Shown piece by piece: positions 46,305-58,277 of a stretch of 64,000 nt of DNA (positions are counted from its first letter, which is position 1; each line of letters starts with the position of its first letter). The stretch covers positions 23,676,824 to 23,740,823 of the forward strand of contig NC_088801.1 in assembly GCF_011386835.1 (NCBI RefSeq). Reading direction: 5' to 3'. A program made the translations under genes and the position numbers. Source of the stretch: Chrysemys picta bellii. Lineage: Eukaryota; Chordata; Testudines; Emydidae. The notes under the pieces were generated by a model. It was not told where the DNA came from, did not search any database, and saw nothing but the letters and a program-made list of their open reading frames with translations.

Positions 46305-46488
46305 GATGCTTAGATGTTTGTATGCCTGAGTCCTTTGAGGGTAGAAGACAGTTAAATAGCACTAAGGCCCTGGCTCAAGTGAATAGACTCTTGCACTGAT
46401 ATAGAAACCCATTAGAATCACTGGGGCTTTTAAGCAGGTGCAGGGGTCTGCCCATACGAAACTTATTGTAGGGCCATGGTCTTTGAAT

Positions 46489-46520
46489 GTTACATACATG
46501 TATTCATTGTTACATACATG
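46489..46520 (+). repeat. Short tandem duplication beside the inverted arm
   Basis: GTTACATACATG occurs at 46489-46500 and again at 46509-46520, a 20-base period that ends exactly where the right 97-bp arm begins. Confidence 0.75.
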
Positions 46521-46616
46521 CTCACTTTTGCTTTCCCCCTTTGTTCTCTTTTCTTTCTGCTGCAAGGGTGGAACAGCAATTCTCTGAAAAGTGAGGTTTG
46601 AAAAACAGTAATTATG
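46520..46616 (-). repeat. 97-bp inverted repeat, right arm
   Basis: The partner of 45345-45441 (95 of 97 bases complementary). Homology stops abruptly on both sides. Confidence 0.95.
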
Positions 46617-47764
46617 CTCTGCTCTCAAGGTCCTTGAATAATAAGCAAGGGGGTAGCTAAGAAACTTGTCTCCTGAGGGACTTCTGTTCCCTGTTCACAG
46701 TAAAACAGGAGGGGGAAAAATCTTTACCTTCTCCCTGACTGCTCCAGCACCCATTATAAAAGCAACAGCTTAGGTATAATTCACTTATGTACAGGAAACC
46801 CTGTACTACTAAATATAAGCTCAAACTGGACAAAGCCTATTTGATTGTTGAGTCTTTTCCTCTGTGAAGACAGAGGCTATATCTTATATCAGACTGAAAA
46901 TGGATGATCAAGAAATGATCATTTACTAGAGAGAGGGAAAGACAGTTTTGTTTGCTGCTTGTAGTAAATGTTCATAGTGTTGATGTACAAGACCTTAAAC
47001 AATTTGAAAAATGAGGAAGGGGTGTTACAGGGTGTAGAACAGGTTCTGGAGAAAGGGGTGTGGGCTGTGCTGGAAGCACAATAAGGTCAGGGCTGAAAAA
47101 TGTAACTTTATGGTAAAATCCTCTTTGACAATGGGGTTTCCTTCCCTGTTTCTTTAATGCTGACCTCTGACTTGTCATATTATCTTCCAACAAGAAGAAA
47201 AGTGAGAATTAAAAAAATAATGGTAACCTCCACCTTCCACATTAAACAAATAGCTAGGTTTGGTTTTTAGAAATAGATTGGCATCACTCCATGGTACTGT
47301 TCCTATGCATGTGATGGAATAGGGCCTGTGACCCCAGTACACCACCTACATGATAGGTGGTATTTTTAATTGTAGATCCAAGGACCACATTTCCAGTCTC
47401 TCTTTACCTCCCCACAAAGCAGGGCTCCGTAGAGAACATGTTCAGCTCACCTCCATGGCATGCCAGAGTTGCAGAGTTCTTCCATGTACTCACCTACTGT
47501 GCAGCAGAGCTGCTGCATTTGCAAAGGGTTGGTCCCATTTGCTCCTAAATGAAATTTCCAAATATTCAGTTATCAGGCCTCATTATCTCTTCCTGGAAGG
47601 TAAAAGTCTTTACTACCTTGATATAGTTCAATCTTCAATTTAAAAACAAAATTGTTATGTAAAAGTATGTTTAGAAAGTAAATTTTATTAGATTAAGTAA
47701 TTAGTTTTGTAATTGAATCTTTGGTGATGTGTTTATTTAAGAAATATGCCTGAGTTTATATATG
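46617..47764. other. Unassigned sequence
   Basis: No repeat or gene is recognised. Confidence 0.5.
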
Positions 47765-47818
47765 TCAAATGATTTACATATAAAAACTACATCAAGTGAT
47801 TCACATATAAAAATGACA
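47765..47818 (+). repeat. 27-bp tandem duplication
   Basis: Two adjacent 27-base units (47765-47791 and 47792-47818) share the pattern TCAARTGATTYACATATAAA with a few substitutions. Confidence 0.85.
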
Positions 47819-49714
47819 TAATTGCTATTAAATTTAGCAGCCATATGGATGGCGAAGAGAGCTGCTTTATTGGCTTCAGCAACTATTTTTTATTTCTACC
47901 TACCTAATGTCAGTATTTCTGTTTGTCAGCAGATAAAACACTTATGTGCAGGAAAATAGTCTCCAAAACCTAACATACAGAGATTTAATGTTAATATAGG
48001 AAGGGAAGTGCATAATCCAGAAAAACAAGAAAAACCAAAAATTTGGTGTTATTGTGGAGCTGAGAGAGGGGTTTGTCATTTTTATCAATGAGACTAAACA
48101 CTAGTTCTTGCAATATGTGCCATGTGAGATTTTATTGCTTTCTGTTATTTTTAGTACTAGAAGAGAGATTAAATGAAATCTGGGATTATTTCAGACAGTG
48201 TTAGAAATGTGCTATAAAAGTTCATCATCAGCATCAGGCTGACCCAGTTGGATTTTGCGGCTTTAGGTATTCCTCTATGAATACTCATACAATTAACTTA
48301 TGACTGAAGAACTTTATCTTGGATGGATGATGAAGTGGGGAGCAGTAAATATCCCTATTAATATGGGGATTTTTCCCTCCGATGGTATTAATTTCTCTAG
48401 GATTAAATGTAGTGGTACCAGTTTTTGATCATGAAAAGACCCATGTGCATGTTGACCGTTACAGAGTTGAGTTGACCCACTGATGTGTGTGAAGTTCCAC
48501 ACATGCATAAGTCTTTGAAGGATCAGGGACTCAGTTTGTGCTATCTTCTTTTCAGCCTATATTAAGCGTTGGCTTTTACAAGAACTAAATGAGGTAAATG
48601 TAAATTGATTTAGCTTCCCTGTTTTGCTTCTTTTCTTCAGAGGAAGAAGATTACATCTTGTATCTGATTAATTAACTGCTTTTATAGCGTTTAAATCTTT
48701 ATTTACATTTTAAAAATTAATGGGCTCAATTTGGCTGACTTGACTCATGTTAATGATTATAAAATGGCACAGCTGAGTGCCTTCTGCATTGGTCACAAAC
48801 CCAGACACACGCATGGAGTCAAGAAGGCTTAGATCTTTGTTAAAAGAGAGCGACTGTAGCATGGCTCTACAATCAACCTTCAGTTGTTGGAGAAAGTGAA
48901 AGCTCTTCCTTGCTTCTTCAGGTGTTGAAGGCCTCCCTTGCCTTTATTCAAGGTGGATTTTGCTGATTCAGGTGTTGGCCTTTGTCTTTCCTGTGTGCTT
49001 TGCTGAGATGGGTCCTCTGTCATAACACTAATGGCTTATACTTTTGGAAAGGTGCTTGAGGTGATGTGTGGGGAAGAGAGAAGAGTGTCACTAAATTCAC
49101 CACAACAGCTACATCTGAAGTGCTAGTCATACTAGTGGCAGCAAATTAATGAACTTTTCGCTCTGGCCCTTATTGTAGCAACCTGGTAGGGTGAGTGGAG
49201 ACTGCAAGAACCAGTGTTAGGAGCTGTTTTTGTGTGCTTCCTATTTTCACCTTGTTCTGTATTGACGGAGTGGAGAGTAGCTTGTGTGTGAGAGAGCAAA
49301 GCGCATTTCTAAAGAGGAAGAGCCCCCTCCCCCCCCCCCCCATATAATGAAGAGTTCAGCTGAAATAAGTGGGGAATTTTTTTTTCTTGCATGCCAGATT
49401 TCTTGCCACTTTCAAGCTAATCCTTTCAGTTCACTTCAAAATAGTCACTGAAGTAGCTTAGAAAAAGAGAGGAAAAAGATCTTTGATATGCTAGATCAAC
49501 CAAAAGTTTAAAAAAATCTCTCTTTGTATCTGCCATTTATAATGCAAATCTCAAGTTAGCATTTTGGGCTCACTTTGCTGGGTTCACTGAAGTACCTCAG
49601 CATACAAAGAGTGAGATACAGAGGGAGATCCCAAATGACAGAGTGTTTTTGATAGTTCAATAATAAATAAAAAAGGAATTTAAATCTTTTCATTTTTTAA
49701 GTACCTTTCACCTC

Positions 49715-49715
<1 letters not shown>
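47819..49715. other. Unassigned sequence with a C tract
   Basis: A 13-base C run sits at 49329-49341. Nothing else is recognised. Confidence 0.5.

Positions 49716-49748
<33 letters not shown>
49716..49748. repeat. (TG)n(GA)n microsatellite
   Basis: Eleven TG units run directly into six GA units. Confidence 0.95.
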
Positions 49749-49775
49749 CTATTACTGTATATTAGTTAAAGACAT

Positions 49776-49840
49776 TGAGCCATATCATTAGCTGATGTAA
49801 ATCAGCAAAGCTACATTAATGCCAGTTGAGGATCTGGCCC
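49776..49840. repeat. Small palindromic TIR relic
   Basis: GAGCCATATCATTAGCTG at the left pairs with GCCAGTTGAGGATCTGGCC at the right, with TGTAAATCAGCAAAGCTAC at the centre. CATTGAG occurs on both sides and may be a target duplication. It is the same family as 21020-21105. Confidence 0.6.
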
Positions 49841-49984
49841 ATTGAGTCAGGCATTTCCAGCTATCTTCTATGGATTAGAGAAGAGAATGTGTATTAACAG
49901 TACATGTTTGGACAGAGAACACCTGAATAGGCCCCTGGCTTGCAAAGAAAACACATTTTAAAGGTTCAGGTTCCATAAAGAATA

Positions 49985-50048
49985 CTAGCTTGATTTTTCA
50001 AAGGTGCTGAGCATCTGCGCTCCCATTGGCTTTGATGGGATTTGTTGG
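49985..50048. repeat. Palindromic relic, TTCAAAGGTGCTGAGCA family
   Basis: GATTTTTCAAAGGTGCTGAGC followed by GCTCCCATTGGCTTTGATGGG resembles the half-palindrome also seen at 59165-59284 and 63181-63235. Confidence 0.5.
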
Positions 50049-53000
50049 TGCTCCATATGTATCTCCTGCCACATTTAAAAAAACCCAAAGCTAACTTTAC
50101 TGTGACTCCGCTGACTTCAATAGAGTTGTATCAGGAATGAATCTGCCTGCTGCGTTTTCACTGGAAGATGCAAACACGTTTATACTTTTATGAACAGGAA
50201 AAGGAATTTCATTAGCAACAATTTAACTTCTATTGGATACTATGCATTGTGTGTATTTTAAAAAAATTCTTTGGGTAACTTCACAAGACCTGTAGAAATA
50301 GAGGGGATAGAATCACTTTTAAATTTCTGTGGTCTCCTTGGTTTTAACCCTATTACATTCCCTAGCTCTGTTCTACGAAAGGTACATACAGTATAAAAAC
50401 ACGTTTTTGAAATGCCAGTTATTTGGTTTTCTATTGGAGCTGCATCGATTTCCAAAGAGACCTTGTAGTGAAAGTGACTGAAAATCATGATGGACCCTAC
50501 CCTGCCTTCCTAGTGCATTCAAAGTTCCTATTACTATAATTTTATTAAACCAAGATTCAAAAGCTGAAATCAGGATGTCACCCAAAACAATGCAAATGCC
50601 CAATTTACTGAACCTCATTATCTCTTGGTGTGAGGTGCTGTAAAAATGGATTTGAAGACATGGTCCCTTCCAAACGAAATCCAGATTGTAAACTCTCTAG
50701 GGAAGTTTCAGTGTGCATGGATAATCAGTCCTTTATTGGTAAACTCTTGTAAATTCCTTAAATGTTTACTGCATTTGCATGGAAAATGTTGATATTTATA
50801 TTAAAGCTGTATGGTTTTAACCCTCTTGCTGCTCTCCACTGCACCTGCTGTGTTGTAATTATCTATATCATGCTGAAATTGCTGGTGTCTTTCATTAGAT
50901 GTGGTGCATATGGTGGCTCAGCAAGTGTGGTTCTACTAGGACATATTTAGTCTGGTCTGTAACATGAAGATCTTATCAAATATTCCAAATGATGTTTGTA
51001 CTCTATTTTTTTACTTACGATTGTAATATTCTGCATTGACTTAAGAAATTAGTAGAATAAAACACATCTTGAATCATACATTTTTAAATTTTTATTTCAA
51101 TCTATAAAACAACTCCCTATCCAGAACTCTGGATACCCTTCACATACGTTTTAAATCAGTATGACATAGGAGTTGCACAATAAATAGTCCAAAGGAACCT
51201 CATAAAAATGTATTCCTTGGCTGCTGAATACCTGAGGCTGAAACCCAAGCATCAAACTCAAGTACCCCTTTGCTACTATGCTGCTGCTTCTGGAAATCTT
51301 CACCCATCTCATCCCAATAAAGTGCATAACAAGCTGTGGTGGAGGAAAGAAAATGAGCCAGTAAATCGGATCTTTATGTTCAGAAGTTTTGATTATTTTG
51401 TTGAATCTGGGAAATGTTTGGATTAATGTTTTATAGTCTATCAAAAGCTAAATTGTCACAGATGGCCTCGGCATAACGTAAAGACAACGGCCTGATCCAA
51501 AGCCCATTGATGCCAATTGACTGCACTAGATTGTGGATCAAGTTTTATGAGTGTGCAACCTTTAGTGTGGTAGGACATTTAGAGACAAACATAGGATGCA
51601 TCTTAAATTCAAGGTTCAACATTTTCCATTTCTACCAGTCTGAAAAACTCTTAATAAATCTTAAAGCTGAACTTGATTTTAGACGTACGTTGAAAATCCC
51701 TAAAATGGTTACCTCTGAATTCTGTTTCATACATAACGTGAAAACCCAGCATTCACAGCTGACAATCCTGACTTGCAGTGAAGTCTCAGGAATGTGCTAA
51801 TACTTCATGTACGTTCTGTCTTTTCAGGTGTAGGAGCTGACACTTCACAATCATTGGGCTTCTGACAGAAGGGTATTTTTGAAACACTGTGATTTAAAGT
51901 ACTGCTAGACTGTGCTGTGGGGAAGCCTGTAATACTTCTACTGCCTGTACCAGGCTATTAGGGAAAAACTCAGGGGAAAAATATAAATAAAATATGCCCA
52001 AGCATGCAAACCAATGATCTGTATGTTAAGCCTATTGGCACATACAGGACAATTTTATTGCATGACCTACTGGTTTAAAAACATCAAAAATATAAGTCAA
52101 ATCACTTGAAGAACTGCTGTTTAGTGAGTTAGAATGAATGAAGTCTTTAGTGAGTACAAGCTTTCAGATTCATTACTTGCTTCTCTTCTAGTCATGCCCT
52201 ATACCAGTCTTAACTGCCCCAGGCAGTCTTTTTGAGGACATTTGACCTGCCAATCATATTTCAGAAACTACTGATATGGTACTTGCTGATTTAGTTTAGA
52301 TTCCAAACAGGCTAGCTGCTGGATTACAGACTAATGACCCATCAGATGCTAAAGGCAAAGGCTTGAAGTGCACTAGTGAATTAAGCTTCAACATTGTCTG
52401 AAGGGAAGAATTTATTATGCCATTAAATTTGATTCAATAAGTTTCACTTCTTTAGATATATTGCACTAAGTAAAAAGTAAGAAATTAATGTAACTAAGAG
52501 TGTTGCCATTTTTCATTTTATTCAGGTAATGATGTTTAGGTATAGCACCAAGGGACAATATTTTGTTAAATTTTAGAAATATCAATAGGAACGATAGGTT
52601 GGGAAAACTGTGCATGGCTGACTAACCAACCATGGACTTCCACAGACTAGGTTCAGTTGAGTGTATGCTTCAGTTGGTAAATACATAGGAAAGTGAGGTT
52701 TGCCTGATCTGATGATACCCTAGGTGAGGTTCCAGGGGGCTTTCCATCAAATATCAAAGCCTCAGAGGTGTAAAGATATTATCAGGAAGTTACAGATGGC
52801 ACTTGAGGTTTAATGTGAAACTTAATATAGACACATAATGAGATGAGTCAAATGAGGATTTCTGCTTGATTCTCAGATGATGTATAGGAATCTGAAGAAA
52901 ATCCCATAATATAAAGATCATTCTGAAATAAAACAAAATTAAACATTTGGTGTTTTCTCTGTCTACATATGTCTCATGGTTGCCTTATAGCAACATATAA

Positions 53001-54478
53001 AATGTTTATAAATAATAACAAAGATACTTAGGAAAATAATAGGATGCTTGTCTTTAGCTTTTGTCATCATTCACAATGTTTGATAAAGCCTTCTGAGGTT
53101 TTAAAAGACATTTAAATGTTGTAAAGGTGATCATGTTATCAGTGGAATAGCCAAAAATTTTATGCTTTCTAATATGTGAAATGTAAGTATCAGTAATGCA
53201 GTATTTTCTTCTGCCATTCTCCTATACTAGCGGGAGTGGGAAGATAACAGGGTTTAAAAAAAAAAGTGGGGAATGGTGAGTGGGGAAGCCTATGAACCTG
53301 TTTAAATGGGTTGGACCCTAGTATTAATGATGAATAACATTATTACAAATGTTATATGTTGCAGTGAGACACAAATGAACCGCTCCGCTAAAGACAGTAG
53401 GTCTGGGATTAGGATTTTTCATTAGAACATTTTAATCACATTAGTACAATCCATAATCAAAGGGAATATTAAATAGTCTAGACTCAAAATTAGAATTAAC
53501 CTAATGGACTGAATCTCTTTTTTTCCCTTTTATAATCACTCATTTCCTAAAAGGTGGTAGCTGTCCTGGTGAGCCAAGGAGTGGTTAAAAGTTACTCTGA
53601 TTTATACCCATACCTAGCTCTAACTTTCTTTTTTTCTTTTTCTTTTTCTTTAAATCTACATTCTGGAAAGACAAAAGTTCACTTTGACTTTTCTAATGAA
53701 TCTATTTTTCTGTTTTGGTCTGGACCATTAAGAGAAACTACAATTATGTCCATTTAGATTTTCCCCTTAGACTAGTAGTAAAATACAAATTTATATAATT
53801 CAGCTGACAACCACAAGCTTTGCTGTTTGTCTGTCCATTCAATAGACTCTCCAAGAAAGGCAAGTCGGTACCAGCGATCTGCCCATTAGGCTGCCAGGAA
53901 ATTCCATACTGCTCTCGAAAAACTGTCGGTGCCAACGAAACATCACACACAGACACATGCACCCCCAAAATAACTTAAAACAATACACTGTATTGATGTT
54001 TAATTGATCTGTTAAGCAAAGCTGGTTGTATCCTTGTTTTTGGATACAAATGTGCACAATCATTTGCCTCCCAGCTTAGTGAAAACTCTGTAGTCCTCCT
54101 TCATTTCCTCATGGCTACCAGGATGTCTGTGAGAGTATTTTTGATTTAATTGGTGAACGTTATCTGCCTGTAGTACAGACTGTAGCAAAGAGCAGGGAGT
54201 TGACTGCACAACCTGCTTGTCTGTGTATGTGGAAGAAGGTGGAGTTTCATGTAGTACATCATCTCTAATTTGCTTCTGTGATTCCAGGTAGTCAGGACCT
54301 TATTTCATAATCACATTTAACAAATAATTCCAAATCCACCTTTTGTTTTACTGGAAAAGTTGTTATTGTTTCAGAACTAGGATGCAGAAAACAGGCATCT
54401 TATCACTAGTGGATTTATTCAAGTGCATGTCATGTTTTTCTACACAGTTCACCCCACCACTACTTAAATTATCCACTC
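50049..54478. other. Unassigned AT-rich sequence
   Basis: About 4.4 kb with a (T4-5C)n tract near 53629-53652 and few recognisable repeats. Short open frames (for example 51507-51800) have no family signature. Confidence 0.5.
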
Positions 54479-54900
54479 TATATCCTGGTGGTTAGGGCAC
54501 TGGCCTGGCATGTCGGAGACTAAGGGTATGTCTACACAGCAGTTAAACACCCACAGCTGACTCAGGCTCATGGGGCTCGTGCTGTGGGGCTGTAAAATTG
54601 CTGTGTAAATGTTCAGGCCCCGGCTCTGGGACCCTGCAAGGGGGGGACAGTTCCAATGCTTGGGCTCCAGCCCAAGCCTGAACATCTAAACAGCAATTTT
54701 TAGCCCTGTGAGCCTGAGTTGGCTGATCCGGGCACAGGTTTTTTTATTCCAGTGTAGCTGTACCTTAAGGTTCAAATTCCAGATCGTCTGCCTGATTCAG
54801 AGTGATGCGGGATGAAAAACTCCATTCTGAATCAGGCAGTAGGGGAGAGACTTAAGCTGGGTCTCCACATCCCAGTCCAGAGCCCTAACAACCAGATTAC
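54479..54900. mobile_element. tRNA-headed fold-back SINE, split by a TIR element
   Basis: The left arm (54479-54520 plus 54768-54804) carries a tRNA-like head. A box-A-like GGTTAGGGCACTGGCCTGG and a box-B-like GGTTCAAATTCC are separated by the inserted element. The right arm (54823-54900) is its inverted complement over 78-79 bases, including exact or near-exact blocks such as CTGCCTGATTCAGA. The centre is GATGCGGGATGAAAAACT. Without the insertion the element would be about 175 bp and able to fold into one long hairpin. I recall similar palindromic tRNA-type repeats in turtle genomes. Pol III activity is not expected with box A and box B separated by 240 bp. Confidence 0.65.
54523..54765. mobile_element. 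TIR element (MITE) inserted between box A and box B of a SINE
   Basis: The ends AGGGTATGTCTACAC and the complement of AGGTACAGCTACAC are flanked by TA at 54521-54522 and 54766-54767. The interior is the palindromic family also at 2396-2744 and 35369-35958 (GCTGACTCAGGCTCATGGGG mirrored by GTGAGCCTGAGTTGGCTGA). Confidence 0.8.
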
Positions 54901-56144
54901 ATGGTACCTTCCCAATGGAAAAGCTCGGGTTTTCCTTTGAAAACCGACATCTTGACACAACCGTGTTTGAATGAAACTTTCAAAGGAACAGTGTGGAACA
55001 GAAACAAATCTTGAAATCTCAAAAGTTGTCACAAAACAGTTATAGTCCTTTGGTCAGCTCCAGTGGTGATGTCCATTTTTATTACAGGACAGGCCATTTA
55101 AGGCCTAAACTCCAAACTGACAATTAGAGATACTGTTGACAAGCATTGAGCTAACTGTCCTTTTATTAGCCACCTCCATTAAAAAGCTGTTAAAAGACCA
55201 AGACTTGTAGGTAAGATAACAAAAATTAAACAATTACAGCAGGTGTTTTGGAGAGATGCTGATTATAACACCCTTGCCAAAGTGACAAAAAAGCTGATCG
55301 CTTAAGTTGTATGTAGCTTTTGTCTTCCTTTCGTGAGTGCATTTAGAGTATCCGATCCCGATCAGGGCCTTGGGTTCCATTGCAATATGCATAGTATAGG
55401 AAGGAATCTCTCATCGGAGTTTAAAGCAGCCCCTGCAGAAGGACAAGTTATGGCTCAATGAGCAAGTAATAGAGGTAACTGACATTCAGTGGGCCACAGT
55501 AATCCCTGGTATAGCTGTGCTTTTTGGAATGTGTGACAACTTGGCCAGTGCTGGTCGGGGGGGGGGGGGGGGGGGGAGGAAGGAGGGTCATTAAAAAGGG
55601 TTTAAAAATATTTCTTGCTCTCTTCAGAAAGTAATTTTTTTGGCTGGCTCTATAGTTTGTTGAGGGGGAAGAAAAGAGGGAAAAGAATCACACACTATTG
55701 TCCAAAAATGTTCCCTTTCCCCAATTTTGGACTGCTTTACCAGTGACGCCTTGAAGAAGAATATCACTCCTACCCTCCACTATCTCTCAGCTGGCTCTTT
55801 GCTAATTTCAGCATCCAGTTTTAAATTAATTTCCGAATTTTAAAATTCTCTAGGGACTTGCTCATGGACAGTTAGAGACATCTCCTCTATTTCTCCTCCT
55901 GCCACCCTAACCCCCATCTAGTCCTCTCTCCCCTTCCATCTCCTCCCACAGTCTTGCTGCCATGTGGGCCTCTGAAGCTTGTTACTTGGAATAACCTTCC
56001 TGTAGCTCTCCACATCCTCGACCTTTTTCCATCATATTGGAAATATTAGTATTAAACCCTCCCCTCTCCACTCAGTCTTTTCTCTCCTTGGCTTTGAGTC
56101 TGAACATAGAAATGGGAGCCTGAAGCCGCTCAGTTCAAGCACCA
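54901..56144. other. Unassigned sequence with a G20 tract
   Basis: Twenty consecutive G at 55557-55576 are followed by purine-rich sequence. A pyrimidine-rich stretch lies at about 55880-55990. No gene is recognised. Confidence 0.5.
55557..55576 (+). repeat. G20 homopolymer
   Basis: A run of 20 G, long enough to form quadruplex structures and to be a sequencing or assembly length error. Confidence 0.95.
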
Positions 56145-56280
56145 CCTCTGCCAAGTGACTTGAGGCCCTGAAACAATCATTGTCTGTTTCCCTATCTGTT
56201 TAATGGGAATAATACTTAACTAGCTCATGGTTGTGCTGTAAGGAATATTTAACATGTGTTAAGTGATAAATAATTATCCG
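56145..56280 (+). mobile_element. MIR-like SINE, 3' part
   Basis: CCTCTGCCAAGTGACTTGAGG, CTGTTTCCCTATCTGTTTAATG, GGAATAATACTTAACTAGC and GTTGTGCTGTAAGGAATATTTAA follow the MIR order. Confidence 0.7.
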
Positions 56281-56405
56281 TGTTATAGCGAAATGTCGTC
56301 TTATCAATTCAATTTCTATCCACTGCTGATTTCTGTAATATATACTTGCCTGCTGTCTGGTAGAAGTATTAAGTAAGTGATGTGAAGTGGTTTCCTTCTG
56401 GTGTG

Positions 56406-56418
56406 CCCCCCCCCCCCC
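56406..56418 (+). repeat. C13 homopolymer
   Basis: Thirteen consecutive C. Confidence 0.95.
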
Positions 56419-56844
56419 AGATATTCCCCAGACTGGTTGATGGGGGTGCAGATGTTTATAAGAGCAGAGATAGATAGAGGTTAGTATCTACGAGCTTTTG
56501 AAGCCATATATTTTATAAATACAGTCAGAGGCTGTTGGAACAGTGAGAACCAGAAATGCTGAGTGCGTCTATAAGCATACAATGTGCTGGCTGCGTGGAT
56601 AGAGTAGTTTGACCAAAGAGAAACTTATCTATAGGTTGTGCTCTTTGTTGCTTAATATCCATCTCCATTCAGACCAATATTGCAGCAGCCTTATATACTG
56701 TGAATAAAAATTAGGTCCAGGGTAACTAATATTTGTGCATTTCTTCTGTCTTCTACTGCTGAACACGTTCTGGAAAGGTAATTGAGGAGCATGCCTTAAG
56801 AAGGAAAGTGATGAAACATCCTCCCAAACTACTTTTTCTGTTCT

Positions 56845-56960
56845 TTCTATTATTATTTATTATTTGTATTTCTGTAGAGCCGAGAAATCCTAGGAATGGA
56901 CCCCATTGTACTAGGCACTGTACGAATGCAGAACAAAAAGATGCTTTCTGCCCCTCTCAA
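56845..56960 (-). repeat. Old SINE-type relic
   Basis: TATTATTATTTATTATTTGT, CCATTGTACTAGGCACTGTAC and CTTTCTGCCCCTCTCAATGAC resemble the sauropsid repeat also at 27775-27905. Confidence 0.6.
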
Positions 56961-57049
56961 TGACGAAAATGTAGCTGCTAGCATGCTGATTGTGTTGGGT
57001 TTGGTTAAGGCAATATCAGAGGGAGTCTTTAGTGTCCGTGCACAGAACT

Positions 57050-57165
57050 GATTTTTAATAATATAGCACCTTCCTGTTGTGCATTCCAAAGCACTTTCCA
57101 AACATTAATCCTGCCAACTGCCTGGTGAGTTTAGGGAAGTATTATCCCCATTTCACAGAAGGCAC
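57050..57165 (-). repeat. MIR-like SINE relic
   Basis: AATAATATAGCACCTTCCTG, CCAAAGCACTTTCCAAACAT and GGGAAGTATTATCCCCATTTC are the minus strand of a decayed MIR-type SINE. Confidence 0.6.
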
Positions 57166-58067
57166 AGAGTGTAAAGCTGGTGGGAAATTTTTTCTGGAAA
57201 AGACTTTGTCTCTTGACCGTCTTTAGTTAAACGACTTGCTGAAGATCACTTGCTCAGGGAGTCTACAGCAAAGCCGGGAAAGAATCCAGATTGTGCGATT
57301 CATTGTTCTGTGCTTCAGTAGCAAGATCATCCTCCCCTTTGAAGGGACTGATCCTGAGAGACACTGGGGCCTGATATTTTGCCTTTCTTCCTCAGTTCTG
57401 TTTGTCAATTTCTTAATTAAAATCACTCAAGATATTAAACTCGCCCTCCTCTTACAATCCTGGGGCTTTTATGAAAACATTGCTCTTGTTTGCCAGCTGG
57501 GTTTTCTTTCCCAGCCCTACTGTACTCTGTTTTATTATCTGTCAGAATGTTGCATTGGGAGGCAAACTAAACACATGGGAACAAGCTAAAACAATAAAAG
57601 TGTTTTTCATAGTGGCTGGTTTTAATTTCAAAAGGGGAGTCTCAGTTACCTATTCTATAATGCTTCACTTAATCTCAGGTATTTCAGGTAGATTAATAGC
57701 ATGCTGTAGTATGTCCAGTGTGAAATCAGTGATGCGGTATGTTACCTTGGATGCAATAGGTACAAGGTACAAACTTCAGTTAGCAAAAGTTTCTTGTTTG
57801 TCTCTCCCTTGCATTTTAATTCATACCTTTGGTAAATTTTAAACACCCTTAGCAAATCTGGCAGGGTTTCTAATACAACTGCAAAATTCCTGTAAAATAC
57901 CTGTTTACATTGAAAATGGGAATCATTTATATTTTGTAAACTTGCAGTGAAGTGCTATGAACATTTATCTAAGCATATACTAAAAAATTCAGAATGTTTT
58001 ATTTTTAAAGTAGTATTTCATCAAATACAAATACAAGACAAAGTACTGTGTAGCTTTCACCTGTCTA
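57166..58067. other. Unassigned sequence
   Basis: Two overlapping open frames of about 120 codons (57236-57589 and 57471-57842) have no recognisable domain. They are treated as chance. Confidence 0.45.
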
Positions 58068-58277
58068 TCTAAGGTACTTATGTGGCCTTTATTGCCATAG
58101 TATCTTAGCACCTCACAGTCTTTGCAACACCCATGTAAGGCAGGGAAGTTCTATTACCCCCATTTTACAGAGGCTAAGGGACTTGGCCATGGTCACACAG
58201 GAAATCTGTAAGCAAAAAAGAAACTGAGCCCCAGTCTTCTGAGTCCTCAGCTAACACTCTAACCACTGAACTATCCT
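58068..58277 (-). mobile_element. MIR/CORE-like SINE, near full length
   Basis: CCATAGTATCTTAGCACCTCAC, GTAAGGCAGGGAAGTTCTATTA, CCCCCATTTTACAGAGGC, GGTCACACAGGAAATCTG, GCCCCAGTCTTCTGAGTCC and CTAACCACTGAACTATCC run from tail to tRNA-like head on the minus strand. It is the same subfamily as 5317-5560. Confidence 0.78.

Noticed and set aside
45345..46616. CRISPR-like or phage-like interpretation of the inverted repeats
   Set aside because: There are only two copies, inverted, with a 1-kb spacer and no cas-like genes, in vertebrate DNA.
54491..54779. Possible tRNA gene (box A and box B present)
   Set aside because: The boxes are about 270 bases apart because of an inserted element, and the surrounding sequence is a SINE palindrome, not a tRNA cloverleaf.
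57236..57842. Two overlapping open frames of about 120 codons
   Set aside because: Neither has a recognisable domain, and overlapping frames argue against coding.
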